A stretch of DNA of 64,000 nt from Paludibacter sp. (GCA_028710415.1 JAQTUE010000019.1:55233-119232); one strand, 5' to 3'; counted from the first letter of the stretch, positions 52,526-62,843 are shown. The notes: a model not told the origin generated them from the sequence alone. Made by a program: numbers and translations.

Positions 52526-55309
52526 ATGAAAAAAACTTTTTACTTGATTGCCTTTTGTATATCATGGGTATTTTCTTTGCAGACTCAGGCTGCAAATGTA
52601 ATTCCTCAAGCGGGTGTTTTTTATAACATTGTTCAAACATCCTCCAATATGGTGATTGGAGCTTTAAACGTACAACCTTGCGTACAAACTGCTTCAAATG
52701 CATTAAATCAGGCATTTGCATTTGTTCCGGTAGATGGCAAGCCGGACACGTATTACATCAAGTCGTTTTTCGGGATGTACCTGAACAAAACGGCAAATAA
52801 CAGTTGGAATTTGATTTACCTGACTGCTCCTGATCCGTCAAACGTTTTGAATGCCGAATGGGTGATTACCGATGATGCAAGCAGTACAACTGTTTTTCGT
52901 TTATTACTGAATGCAAATAGCAAGTACATGGCATCGGATGGAACAACAACCAATTCCAATTTGTATTGCGATAAAGCTATTGATAATGTCAGAGGTCTTT
53001 TTACATTGGTTCAGGCTATCATCCCACTAAATCTTGTTGATGCTTTTAATGTACTCACCCTTGGTAACATTTCAGCAGTAACATCCAACCTGACATTACC
53101 AGCCGTAAGCGGGACTGCCAATATCCCTGTTTCCTGGACATCGTCCCTGCCGTTGGTAATTACAACTGATGGAACGGTAACGCAACCAGCCCAATACGAT
53201 GCTACAGTTAAACTTACAGCTACGATGTCGGATGTAGTGAATGGGGTAACTTTTACTCTTACTAAAGATTTTCTGGTTACAGTGAAAGCGAAAACAGTAG
53301 TCGATGACCTGATAGCTAACTGGGACTTCGAACAAGATTCAATTTATATTGAAAATGGCGAAACTAAAGTGAAAAGTTCTTCAACGACCGGTTTTATCGG
53401 AACTATAAAGAATGAGGCAAGTATAAGGACAATTGGTACTTCATCAAAGTATAATGTATTGTACACAGGTAATGGTACAGGGTATTTTGATATGGGATCT
53501 GAAATTGGTAAGGCAATCTATTCATTGACTAATTACTCAATGGCAGGTTATTTCCGGATTGATGCTGATAATATTGATTTAAATAGTAATGGTAATTTTA
53601 TCTGGGCTTTTTCAAACACGGCTGATGCACCTACAGACAAAAATGGATACATAATCGGCAGCTTGAAAAATCAGTCACAAAATGTTACTTCAGGTTATTG
53701 GGCAACCGGTGACCAGGGTGTTGGTCCGAATGTAAATGCTGCTAAAGATGGTTGGCATCATATTGCTTTTACTCAGGAAGGAATTGTTGCTACCATATAC
53801 GTAGATGGCGTTCAGGTTGCTCAAAATACAGGAATGACAAACTTACCTTCCACGACACTTCCTGTTGCCGGCAAAACAGGCACACTATTCAACTGGCTTG
53901 GTCGCTCGTGTTATCCACTTGATGTCTATTTAAAGAAGACAATGATTTATGGTTTTCAGTTACTTAAAACTCCACTGTCATTTCAAGATATAAACTTAGG
54001 ATATGGTAAATTCGATGGTGTGGCTACTACAATTGAGAAATTAAATGCTGCTTATGCTGAAAATCCCAATTATCTTTTACCCGAATTAATCACAGAAGCA
54101 GATAACCTTTCATTAGGTGACCTTACTGCCGTTACTTCCAACATTACATTACCTGCTAAAGGAAGTATTGATCCAAGTATCGCTATTTCGTGGAAATCAT
54201 CGAATGATAGCCTTATTACTTCAGCAGGAGTAGTTAAACGTCCGGATTTCTATAATTATAATGATTCACTGTATGCAACGTTTTCTAAAAACGGTCAGAA
54301 AGTATTTAAATCCTTTGGAGCAACTGTAATAGCAAAGCCAAATACTGCGTTTACGGGTGCCAATTTGGTGAAGTTTGATTTTACCTCAGTGACTGATTCT
54401 ACAGTTACTGATAGAGCTGAAAAGCACTTCAAAGGAACCTTAAAAAACAATGCTTCGGTAATTAGTATTGGTACCACCGAAACTGGTATATACAATGTAT
54501 TAAACTTAGGCGACAGTATCGGATACTTCGATATGGGACCTGAAGTGGGTAAAACAATGTATAACTTAACTGATTTTACAGTTGGAGCTTATTACAGAAT
54601 TAATACAGCTTATCCTGATCTTCAATTGGCTTCAAATGGAAATTTCTTATGGAATTTCTCTAACTCAAAAGATATCCTTAGCACCGCAACAGGTTATTTA
54701 ATTGGAAGTTTGAAAAACCAGGCAGTAACAATATCTCCAAACAACTGGACAACTGAACAAACAGTAGCGTTTGCCAGTCCGGCACTTAAAGAAGGATGGC
54801 ATCACATGGCTTATACCCAAAGTGGAACGAACGGTACAGTTTATGTGGATGGTATGATTGCAGCAACCGGTACTGTTACTCAACTTCCAGCTAATACATT
54901 GAACAAACAGGCCGGATTTGGAACTGCATATAACTGGATAGGACGTTCGTGCTATACCGGTGATGTTTATCTTCGCAAAACTTTGGTTTATGATTTTAGA
55001 TTATACAACAAACCGTTGACTGATGCAGAAATTCAAACAACTGAATTAAATGTGGGTACAACAATCAATAAACTGGATGCAGCTTATAATGCAGCATCGG
55101 CAGTAAATTCGGTAAAAGATTCACCTTATAAAGTTGCTGTTACAGCTGATGGAATTAATGTTATGGGATTATCGCAAACTGACAAAGTCGCTCTTTATGA
55201 CATTGCGGGTCGTCAGATTAAAATCTCTAACATGACATTAATTAAAACAAATCCAGGTGTTTACATTTTGAAAATCAATAATTACATAATCAAGGTATTG
55301 GTTAAATAG
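52526..55309 (+). CDS. Ricin-like plus double-LamG T9SS surface protein
   Basis: 927 residues, no recognised catalytic domain. Signal peptide (1-22); a beta-trefoil/ricin-like N-terminal domain (about 25-165, FYNIVQTSSNMVIGALN, TYYIKSFFGMYLNKT, RLLLNANSKYMASDG); Ig-like (about 170-255); LamG (about 263-500); Ig-like (515-605); LamG (612-850); T9SS tail (865-927). From about 265 to the end it is colinear with the protein at 49014, but the N-terminal LamG there is replaced here by the ricin-like domain. The likely role is binding glycan at the cell surface. The gene lies between two copies of a 218-bp repeat. Confidence 0.82.
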   Translation: MKKTFYLIAFCISWVFSLQTQAANVIPQAGVFYNIVQTSSNMVIGALNVQPCVQTASNALNQAFAFVPVDGKPDTYYIKSFFGMYLNKTANNSWNLIYLTAPDPSNVLNAEWVITDDASSTTVFRLLLNANSKYMASDGTTTNSNLYCDKAIDNVRGLFTLVQAIIPLNLVDAFNVLTLGNISAVTSNLTLPAVSGTANIPVSWTSSLPLVITTDGTVTQPAQYDATVKLTATMSDVVNGVTFTLTKDFLVTVKAKTVVDDLIANWDFEQDSIYIENGETKVKSSSTTGFIGTIKNEASIRTIGTSSKYNVLYTGNGTGYFDMGSEIGKAIYSLTNYSMAGYFRIDADNIDLNSNGNFIWAFSNTADAPTDKNGYIIGSLKNQSQNVTSGYWATGDQGVGPNVNAAKDGWHHIAFTQEGIVATIYVDGVQVAQNTGMTNLPSTTLPVAGKTGTLFNWLGRSCYPLDVYLKKTMIYGFQLLKTPLSFQDINLGYGKFDGVATTIEKLNAAYAENPNYLLPELITEADNLSLGDLTAVTSNITLPAKGSIDPSIAISWKSSNDSLITSAGVVKRPDFYNYNDSLYATFSKNGQKVFKSFGATVIAKPNTAFTGANLVKFDFTSVTDSTVTDRAEKHFKGTLKNNASVISIGTTETGIYNVLNLGDSIGYFDMGPEVGKTMYNLTDFTVGAYYRINTAYPDLQLASNGNFLWNFSNSKDILSTATGYLIGSLKNQAVTISPNNWTTEQTVAFASPALKEGWHHMAYTQSGTNGTVYVDGMIAATGTVTQLPANTLNKQAGFGTAYNWIGRSCYTGDVYLRKTLVYDFRLYNKPLTDAEIQTTELNVGTTINKLDAAYNAASAVNSVKDSPYKVAVTADGINVMGLSQTDKVALYDIAGRQIKISNMTLIKTNPGVYILKINNYIIKVLVK

Positions 55310-55328
55310 AAATAATTGTAATTATCTT

Positions 55329-55358
55329 AAAGAGGATGTCCGGTTGGGCATCCTCTTT
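55329..55358 (+). terminator. Terminator after ricin-LamG gene
   Basis: AAAGAGGATGTCC pairs with GGGCATCCTCTTT (one G-T pair) around GGTT. It is nearly identical to the hairpin after the 49014 gene and lies 20 bases past the stop. Confidence 0.88.
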
Positions 55359-55776
55359 TGTCTTTTATGTTGGATCTGGTTTAATTTCCGGCAAGGTGAA
55401 AATCATCATTCATGTATGGTTGAAGGGAAGTATCAGCAATTGTCAAAGGAGTTTGCCGCGAGTAGGAATCTGAATGTAGTACTCTGCAAGTATTGCATTC
55501 TAACGAACAGAAACCTGTCATAACACCAACATGGGCGAGCAGGAAATGGATTACGTATATTGCCCAATATTTAACCGTGTCTGATCACGGTGATCCAGGT
55601 AATGCAGTCGATAACCAACTTTATCGAATGCAAACTTAAACTCTTTGTCAACAAGGACAAAAGCCTGTCTCGGCTTGTTAAACGAACCAGGTATTTAGTA
55701 TCTTAACTCTCATTTCGTGCATTTCTTTGCACAATATTGCATAATTCACTTCTAATTGTTTTATTTAGAAGAATCT

Positions 55777-55994
55777 AAGTAATTCAAAGTATTTAATGAA
55801 ACATTTTGAGCTTTGACCCCCTAACCCCCAAAGGGGTCATAAAGACGCAGTATTTGAAAACTTTCTAATACAGAATCTCTCCTGAAGATGCACTCTTACT
55901 CCCCCTTTGGGGGTTGGGGGGTCAGGAATTAAATAGATGCAGAAATAGTCAGATTAAATATTTAACAAACTTATCAATAATTATTACTGATTAC
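55777..55994. repeat. 218-bp direct repeat, copy 2
   Basis: Same orientation as copy 1 at 52241, 3536 bases apart, with about a dozen differences by eye. The inverted G/C-rich arms are kept (55814-55837 and 55899-55923 approximately). Confidence 0.88.
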
Positions 55995-56113
55995 TTATCT
56001 CATGTCATAAAATCAATTACGCAGTATTTTTCTAATCCGTTTTTTTATCCGCGTGGTTAGCGTTAATTCGCGTTTAAATCTTAATTCTGGTTTATCCGGG
56101 TTAGTATACCTGT

Positions 56114-59100
56114 TCAATCAATGTCTTTTTGTGATTTTATATTTTTTAGATATTCTTTAGGTGTAAAACCAAAATCGATTTTAAAACATCTGCTAAAATA
56201 CTTCGGATCATTAAAACCAACAGCAAAAGCAATCTCGGAAATATTACCCATGTTGTTGGCAAGCATTTCTATAGCATGTTTCATTCTGACTTTGCGGATA
56301 AATTCTCCCGGAGACAATCCAGTAAGAGATTTTAATTTACGATGCAATGTTGATTTTGATGTCGCCATATCAATTGCAAACTGATCAAAGTCAAACAACT
56401 CATCAGACAGCATATTTTCAACTTTATTTACAGCCATTTTTAAAAATACCTCATCTATTGAGTTATATTCCATAGTTGAAATATTAACCTCATAATTGTT
56501 TTTAAAATTTTCTTTCTTCTGAGTTTTCTTTTTTAGTATATTTTTTATTCGTGCTTTTAGAACGGATAGCTCAAATGGCTTTGCGATATATGCATCAGCT
56601 CCGGCATTATAACAATCAATCCGATCTTCATTTGAATTTTTTGCAGTAAGAATTAAAACATCTATGTGACTCGTTTCTATATCATTCTTGATTATTTTAC
56701 AAAAAGTCAAGCCATCCATTTCAGGCATCATTACATCACAGATGATTAAATTTATATCGTTATTCTTTAATATCTCTAAAGCTTGTAAACCATTATACGC
56801 GGATAATACATGGCATTTATTTGAGAAAATGTCGACAATTAAACTATTAAGTTCTTTATTATCTTCAACGACTAATATGGTGTTGTCTTTATCTTCATCT
56901 GAAAATATATCATCGCTGTTTTGAGTATTCAGAAGAATGATATCATTAATATCGGGCAATGTCTTTGTTTCCGGATACTCTGTTGCTATTTCATTTTCGT
57001 CATATGCATTTCTTGAAACAGGTATTTCAATTGTAAAAACAGAACCTTCTCCAATTTGGCTCTTAACTGATATTTTACCCTTATGAATCTGAAGAAGATC
57101 TAATGTTAATGCTAACCCAATACCATTGCTTTGGCTCTGATCGGCAAACTTGCTGATATAAAATCTTTTAAATATGTTTGGTAAATCATCATCGGCAATA
57201 CCATTGCCACTATCCGACACCGATAAACGCAAAATATCAGTAGTGTCTCTTACTGAAAAACTCATTTTTAAAATAATTGTTCCACCTATTGGTGTGTATT
57301 TAAATGCATTCGAAAGTAAATTGTATATTGCCTTATCCAGTTTGTCCGGATCAAAATAGGTTTCACTTTCAATTTCTTCAAGTTCAAGTATGAAATTGAT
57401 TTTTTTCTCCGTGATAAGTGGATTAAAATTAGATTGACAGATATTGTTCACGAAATTGACTATATCTTCTTTCTGAACTTTAAGTTTCATATTTCCACTT
57501 TCAGTTTTTCTGAAGACAAGAATTTGCTGAATGAGCCTTTTTAAACGTAAAACATTATCTTTCATTATTTCAAATTGAACGTTTTCTCCGGCTATTTTTT
57601 GCTGTAATCGTTCTATTTGCAACATGATGATGGTTAGGGGCGTCAATAATTCATGGGATATATTGGTAAAATAACGCAACTTTATTTGTGCCAGCTCTTC
57701 AGACTTTTCGTTTTCAATTTTTGAAATTTTAAGTTCGTTACTTAGACGTATACGTTTTAATATGTTTCTGCCAAAAAAGCTTGCAGAGAATCCAAGAATT
57801 ATTAAATAGATCAGATCAGCCCACCAGGTTTTATAAAATGGTGGAAGGATGCTGACATTCAATGATGTTACCTGATTACGCCAGTTTCCATGTTCATCAC
57901 TCGCTTTTACTTTAAAAACATATGATCCTTCAGGCAAATTTGAATAATTTACATATCGTCTGTTATTTCCAACATAGTTCCAACTATTATCAAAGCCCGT
58001 CAGCATATAAGCGTACTGAACCTTACTTGAAGTTGTATAATCAAGATTTGAAAACTCAATTCCCAGGTTGTTTTCTGAGTATTTTAATGTTACTTTGTTC
58101 GTTTCCAAATCAAAATGCTTATTTTGCTTGTCGTTAAAAATTGAGTTGCTTTGAACGAATATGTCTGAAAATGAAACCGTATTAGTAACTTTTGAAATTT
58201 TATTTAGGTTAGAGGGGTTAAATGCACAAATCCCATTATTTCCGCCAAATAAAATAAGTCCTGAGTTCAGCTTTGTACTGGCATCTTTATAAAATGAATT
58301 TACGATCATTCCATCTGCAGTTGAAAAATAAGTTGCTGCATGGGTTTTAGGATTAAAACGTATAATTTTCTTTATACTTGAAATCCAGATATATCCATTA
58401 TTATCTTCTATGATGTTAAATATGCCATTGTCTGCAATTCCATATTCAGCACTGATTTCAACGGCAGAATTATTGACTTTATCATAAAGATAAATGCAAC
58501 CTTCTTTAGTTCCTATATAGACACTTCCATCTTTACAGCAGCAAACACTTTGGATACTATAACTTTGATAATTTTTAGTTTTTAAAGGGACTTTTGAAAT
58601 TATATATTTATTGCCAATTAATTTAAATATAAACAATCCATCCTTTTCAGTGCCGACAAAGATATTTTTATAAGGATCTTCATTGATGCAATTTATAAAC
58701 CTGTAATTTTTTGATAATAATTTCACATTGGCATTTAATGGTTTATAATATAAGCCATCAGCTGTACCAATCCAGACACAGTTTTTTTTATCTTCAAATA
58801 ATACGGTAATTTTTGATTCTTCAGTATGACCTGTATTGTTGAGTGTGAACGCCCTTGAAAACGAAAGGTTATTTAGCCCGTTATTCTTAAATATATAGAT
58901 ATAATCTTTCCCTTCATCGGTTAGCCAAAGTTCATCTTTCGATTTAATTCTGGCCAAAGCGCTTATATTCGTGATATTTCTTAAAACATTATCTTTTGGT
59001 TGAAAAACTTTTCCTGTTGAAATATCTAAATTAAACAGTCCAATACGGCTAATTGCAATATTTACTATATTCGTGTTCGTCGCGCACATATGGGATACAT

Positions 59101-60193
59101 TTAAAGACGGCGTATTTACTAAAGTTTTAATATTATCCAATGCGAAATTTTGCACTGTATTTTTTTTAAAATCCACTGTATATAGGCCTTTCCCAATGGT
59201 GCCTAACCACAAATTCCCTTTTCTATCCTTTGCAATTTCATGAAATAGTCTGATTTCATTCTTATCAAACATATTTTCTGTTTCCAGGAGTTTACAGGTT
59301 CCATCTGATTGTTTTTTAAGAGCGGTAAGCCCTTTGTAAGTTACAACCCACATAAATCCTAATTTGTCATCCTGAACAATGCTATAAACTATATCATCAA
59401 TCTTCTTTTCAGAACCTCTTTCAAGTTGAATTTTACGAATTGAAATATTTAAATTGTTGTCAACGGTGGCATTATAAATCCCATCACCCCATGTACAAAT
59501 CCAGAATAGACCATCTTTATCCTGATAAACCCTGAATGGATTATTATTTATCCCAATCTTTGGAAAGTGCTTGATTTTATGAGACTTTTGGTCTATAATG
59601 CATAAACCGGATTTCCATGAAGAAATCCATATTTTGCCTGATTTATCTTCATAGATGTTTGTTATATTTTGTCCCAATAGACGATATTTCGAATTCGTCT
59701 CATTCGTATACCTTTCGTATTTTTGGGTCTCTGGATTCATACATATTACACCATTCGTAGATGTCCCAATCCACATATAACCCCTTGAATCTTTTGCAAT
59801 TGAATTGATGCGTTCCCTTTTTATCAGATCGTTATTTAATTCTGTGATTGAATAATTTTTTTTGTCAATAATATTAATTCCTTCCAGTGTTCCGATCCAG
59901 ATTCGTTGTTGATTGTCTTCCGATATACATTGAATTTCATTATTGGTCAAACGACCGGGTGTCAATGCACTTGATCTGAATACTTTTATATCATATCCAT
60001 CAAAGCGGCACAAACCATCATTTGTTCCAAACCAGATATAACCTTCTTTATCGTTATAAATTCTGATAACTGAGTTGGATGATAATTTTACATTTAATGG
60101 GAAACTTTCGAATTTTATCTGGGCAAATACTCCCTGTGAATTAAACACAAGCAATACAAGATACAAAGTGAATATTATAGTAAATTTACGCAT
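56114..60193 (-). CDS. Hybrid two-component system regulator (HTCS)
   Basis: 1359 residues, the normal HTCS length. Signal peptide (1-24); periplasmic Reg_prop propellers (about 30-680, many GYIWFGTNDGLCRFDG- and YMWIGTSTNGV-type repeats); Y_Y_Y domain (about 705-785); transmembrane helix (about 790-810). Then HisKA with the phospho-acceptor H847 in FTNISHELLTPL, HATPase (NLLSNAFKYTP, DSGNGIADDDL, NGIGLAL), a receiver with D1153 in ICDVMMPEMDG and K1205 in AYIAKPFE, and a C-terminal AraC-type HTH (about 1250-1355). All key residues are present. Such proteins sense oligosaccharide in the periplasm and activate polysaccharide loci. It is the only regulator in the window and probably controls the neighbouring operons. 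Confidence 0.95.
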   Translation of the reverse strand: MRKFTIIFTLYLVLLVFNSQGVFAQIKFESFPLNVKLSSNSVIRIYNDKEGYIWFGTNDGLCRFDGYDIKVFRSSALTPGRLTNNEIQCISEDNQQRIWIGTLEGINIIDKKNYSITELNNDLIKRERINSIAKDSRGYMWIGTSTNGVICMNPETQKYERYTNETNSKYRLLGQNITNIYEDKSGKIWISSWKSGLCIIDQKSHKIKHFPKIGINNNPFRVYQDKDGLFWICTWGDGIYNATVDNNLNISIRKIQLERGSEKKIDDIVYSIVQDDKLGFMWVVTYKGLTALKKQSDGTCKLLETENMFDKNEIRLFHEIAKDRKGNLWLGTIGKGLYTVDFKKNTVQNFALDNIKTLVNTPSLNVSHMCATNTNIVNIAISRIGLFNLDISTGKVFQPKDNVLRNITNISALARIKSKDELWLTDEGKDYIYIFKNNGLNNLSFSRAFTLNNTGHTEESKITVLFEDKKNCVWIGTADGLYYKPLNANVKLLSKNYRFINCINEDPYKNIFVGTEKDGLFIFKLIGNKYIISKVPLKTKNYQSYSIQSVCCCKDGSVYIGTKEGCIYLYDKVNNSAVEISAEYGIADNGIFNIIEDNNGYIWISSIKKIIRFNPKTHAATYFSTADGMIVNSFYKDASTKLNSGLILFGGNNGICAFNPSNLNKISKVTNTVSFSDIFVQSNSIFNDKQNKHFDLETNKVTLKYSENNLGIEFSNLDYTTSSKVQYAYMLTGFDNSWNYVGNNRRYVNYSNLPEGSYVFKVKASDEHGNWRNQVTSLNVSILPPFYKTWWADLIYLIILGFSASFFGRNILKRIRLSNELKISKIENEKSEELAQIKLRYFTNISHELLTPLTIIMLQIERLQQKIAGENVQFEIMKDNVLRLKRLIQQILVFRKTESGNMKLKVQKEDIVNFVNNICQSNFNPLITEKKINFILELEEIESETYFDPDKLDKAIYNLLSNAFKYTPIGGTIILKMSFSVRDTTDILRLSVSDSGNGIADDDLPNIFKRFYISKFADQSQSNGIGLALTLDLLQIHKGKISVKSQIGEGSVFTIEIPVSRNAYDENEIATEYPETKTLPDINDIILLNTQNSDDIFSDEDKDNTILVVEDNKELNSLIVDIFSNKCHVLSAYNGLQALEILKNNDINLIICDVMMPEMDGLTFCKIIKNDIETSHIDVLILTAKNSNEDRIDCYNAGADAYIAKPFELSVLKARIKNILKKKTQKKENFKNNYEVNISTMEYNSIDEVFLKMAVNKVENMLSDELFDFDQFAIDMATSKSTLHRKLKSLTGLSPGEFIRKVRMKHAIEMLANNMGNISEIAFAVGFNDPKYFSRCFKIDFGFTPKEYLKNIKSQKDID

Positions 60194-60713
60194 AATAAAA
60201 AGAATCAGATTTATTCATGAAAATTAAAAAGCAAAATATCATAAGGGAACATGTTAATTCCTTTTGATCTGTCAATATAAAAAGGTAAAGGTAGTTATTT
60301 ACTTACAAATATGTTGCAGTAAGTTTTACTCAAAATCAATTAGTAAGAATTCTTTAGTTAATCCAGGTTTAGACATTTTATTCCGGGTATTGTAAAAGAA
60401 GGAACGAAATGGCTTTCACCTCAATGAAAATAAATCGGACGATATTAATCTGCAATCTTACAATGTGGATATAAATTCTACTGTTTAAATAATGATTTTT
60501 CTGAATACAAATATATTTCTTTATAACTACACTAAAGTGGAGAATAAATTTATTTATGGTGAAAATATCAGGCATTCTGTATGTAAAAGACCTTGTTTCA
60601 ATGAAAAATGCATTTTAAACTTGATGCATGGATTTAAAATCCTCATTATTGAATTATATTTATACAAGTACTTAAAACTTAAATACTATTTTTGAACCAT
60701 ACAAATTTACATT
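60194..60713. other. Divergent intergenic region, HTCS / GH105
   Basis: 520 AT-rich bases. Apart from the -7 box at 60687 nothing was recognised: no gene, hairpin or repeat. Confidence 0.5.
60687..60694 (+). promoter_or_regulatory. Candidate -7 box for T9SS GH105
   Basis: TATTTTTG matches TAnnTTTG, 20 bases before the ATG at 60714. No -33 element is clear. Confidence 0.4.
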
Positions 60714-62747
60714 ATGAATCGAAAATTTTCTGTAGTTTTTATTGTTTTTAGTACATTATTTAGTGGATTGGGATACGCTCAACAACTACCTTCAAAATTG
60801 GAAATCCTGACTAAAATGAAATCAGTGAATGACTACTGGATTTCGCAAAATGCCAGTCCGGGGAATAATCAGTGGGCTAGGGCAGTCTATTTTGCGGGTA
60901 ATGTGGAATTTTATAAAGCATACCCTAAGGATTCATATTTGCAATATGCAAATCTCTGGGCTGCAAATAATGGCTGGGGATTGAATGGAGGTACTTCCAC
61001 AAGAAATGCGGATAATCAAACCTGTGGACAAGCTTATATTGATATGTATAAGTTGGATTCAGTTAAACAACTTAATAAAATTGCTGCTATCAAAACAAGT
61101 ATCGATAACATGGTCTACAGTTCTAAGTCAACTGACTGGACCTGGATTGACGCAATCTTTATGTCGATGCCGGTATTTGCCCGATTGGGTAACCTGACCG
61201 GAGACACGATCTATTTTAAGCGGATGCATGATTTATATCTTTACACAAAAGATACTCTTGGCTTATATAATTATAATGAAAGACTTTGGTATCGCGATGT
61301 AAATTATAAGCCTCCTTATGCTACTAAAAACGGTCAGGACTGTTACTGGTCACGTGGGAATGGATGGATTGTGGGAGCTCATGCACGGATTCTGGAACTT
61401 CTGCCGGCTAATGATCCTCACAGGAACGAATATGTTCAGACTTTTCAACAGATGGCTGCAGCATTGAAAGACCGCCAACGTACAGATGGTTTCTGGAATT
61501 CGAGCCTTGATGATCCGAATGAATATAATGGACCTGAAACGAGTGGTACTGCATTTTTTACCTACGGAATTGCCTGGGGAATAAACAACCATTTGCTTGA
61601 TTCTGCCACGTATTATCCGGTTGTGGTGAAAGCATGGAATGGATTGACAACTATTGCTTATCAACCAACCGGTTTGTTGGGATATGTTCAGGGTGTAGGG
61701 GCTCAACCTGGTTTAGCATCTGCCGGTACAACCCAGGATTTTGGTGTCGGTGCATTTTTGCTAGCAGGAACTGAGCTTTTAAAAATGGCTTCCGGGATAA
61801 TGACAGGTCCAACAAATTTCTCAATGAAAACCATCGATGTGTCAGATAATTCTCACCTGAGTGTCCATTTCACAAAAAAGCTGGATTATGCTTCGGCACT
61901 GAAAGCTGAGAATTATATAATTAATAACGGAGTAACCGTGCTGTCGGTAAGTAAAGGTGATAATGACAGTACGGCAATTTTATCTGTCTCCGGATTAACA
62001 CCGGGCTCATATCAATTGCAGGTTAGCAATATATCAAGTGCGCAAGGCTCACAAGTGGAACCGGGCGAAAAAAAGACATTTGTATATACTTTAGTTACCG
62101 GATTGACTGCCAGTGGGTTTGAGCCCGGAACATCCAATACGCCGGATAAAACGTTGGATAACGATTTTTCAACCCGTTGGTCCTGCGATGGTATCGGTCA
62201 ATGGATCATGTACGATCTGGGAGGAATAAAACAGGTTAGTTCCGTTGATATGTCATTTTTTAATGGAAATGTACGCAAATCATTTTTCAGCATCTATTTG
62301 TCAACCAATCTGAAAGATACAGTACAAGTATTTAACGGATCAACCAGTGGCAGGACTGCAACCCTTGAAAACTACGATTTCACTGATCAGCCGGCCAGAT
62401 ATGTAAAGATTGTAGGATATGGGAATAGCCAAAGTACCTGGAACAGTATTACTGAAACGAGAATTAACAGTACTGAAATAACTTCGGTCCTGAAACAGGA
62501 AGAGAATAGCGAATTTAAAATTTATCCCAATCCTGTAAAAGGTAATAGTTTTAAAATAATAACCAAGAATGATCTGCTTTCAAAAGTAACCATTACTGAT
62601 TTAACCGGTAAAGTTATTTTTAAGAAAACTATTCAGGCAATCAATTCCGAATATAAAATCACGGGCTTGCCCTTAACCAAAGGGATTTATATTGTTTCTG
62701 TGACAAACGGAGAAAAGTCAGGTTCCGCTTTGTTAATATCTGAATAG
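60714..62747 (+). CDS. GH105 unsaturated glycuronyl hydrolase with CBM32-like domain and T9SS tail
   Basis: 677 residues, against about 370 for a plain GH105. Signal peptide (1-22); GH105 (alpha/alpha)6 barrel (about 25-360) with RNADNQTCGQAYIDMY (D100), WTWIDAIFMSMPV (D146, catalytic), CYWSRGNGWIVGA and GPETSGTAFFTYGIAWGIN. An FnIII/Ig-like linker domain (about 365-460), an F5/8C (CBM32-like) domain (about 465-590, DNDFSTRWSCDGIGQWIMYDLG) and a T9SS tail (605-677, FKIYPNPVKGNSF) follow. It would remove unsaturated uronic acid outside the cell, unlike the tail-less GH105 at 10064. Divergent from the HTCS gene. Confidence 0.92.
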   Translation: MNRKFSVVFIVFSTLFSGLGYAQQLPSKLEILTKMKSVNDYWISQNASPGNNQWARAVYFAGNVEFYKAYPKDSYLQYANLWAANNGWGLNGGTSTRNADNQTCGQAYIDMYKLDSVKQLNKIAAIKTSIDNMVYSSKSTDWTWIDAIFMSMPVFARLGNLTGDTIYFKRMHDLYLYTKDTLGLYNYNERLWYRDVNYKPPYATKNGQDCYWSRGNGWIVGAHARILELLPANDPHRNEYVQTFQQMAAALKDRQRTDGFWNSSLDDPNEYNGPETSGTAFFTYGIAWGINNHLLDSATYYPVVVKAWNGLTTIAYQPTGLLGYVQGVGAQPGLASAGTTQDFGVGAFLLAGTELLKMASGIMTGPTNFSMKTIDVSDNSHLSVHFTKKLDYASALKAENYIINNGVTVLSVSKGDNDSTAILSVSGLTPGSYQLQVSNISSAQGSQVEPGEKKTFVYTLVTGLTASGFEPGTSNTPDKTLDNDFSTRWSCDGIGQWIMYDLGGIKQVSSVDMSFFNGNVRKSFFSIYLSTNLKDTVQVFNGSTSGRTATLENYDFTDQPARYVKIVGYGNSQSTWNSITETRINSTEITSVLKQEENSEFKIYPNPVKGNSFKIITKNDLLSKVTITDLTGKVIFKKTIQAINSEYKITGLPLTKGIYIVSVTNGEKSGSALLISE

Positions 62748-62806
62748 CCGGTAGATAGATTAGTCTGCTTTCCAACAAAACGTGCCCTCATTTGTACCTA
62801 TAAATA

Positions 62807-62843
62807 AATATGCCTGACTATCAAACTGATAATCAGGCATATT
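62807..62843 (+). terminator. Terminator hairpin after T9SS GH105
   Basis: AATATGCCTGACTATCA pairs with TGATAATCAGGCATATT, one mismatch in 17, around a 3-base loop, followed by CCTTT. It lies 60 bases past the stop. Confidence 0.75.

Larger units (their letters stand above)
55310..56113. other. Intergenic region with a foreign-looking stretch and repeat copy 2
   Basis: About 800 bases. After the terminator, about 55380-55700 appears richer in G and C than its surroundings. It contains AAGGTGAAAATC and CATGTATGGTTG, which resemble parts of group II intron domain V. The second 218-bp repeat copy follows. No credible protein gene. Confidence 0.5.

Noticed and set aside
60378..60695. Open frames on both strands upstream of GH105
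   Set aside because: AT-rich, overlapping each other and the probable promoter, with no protein-like motif.
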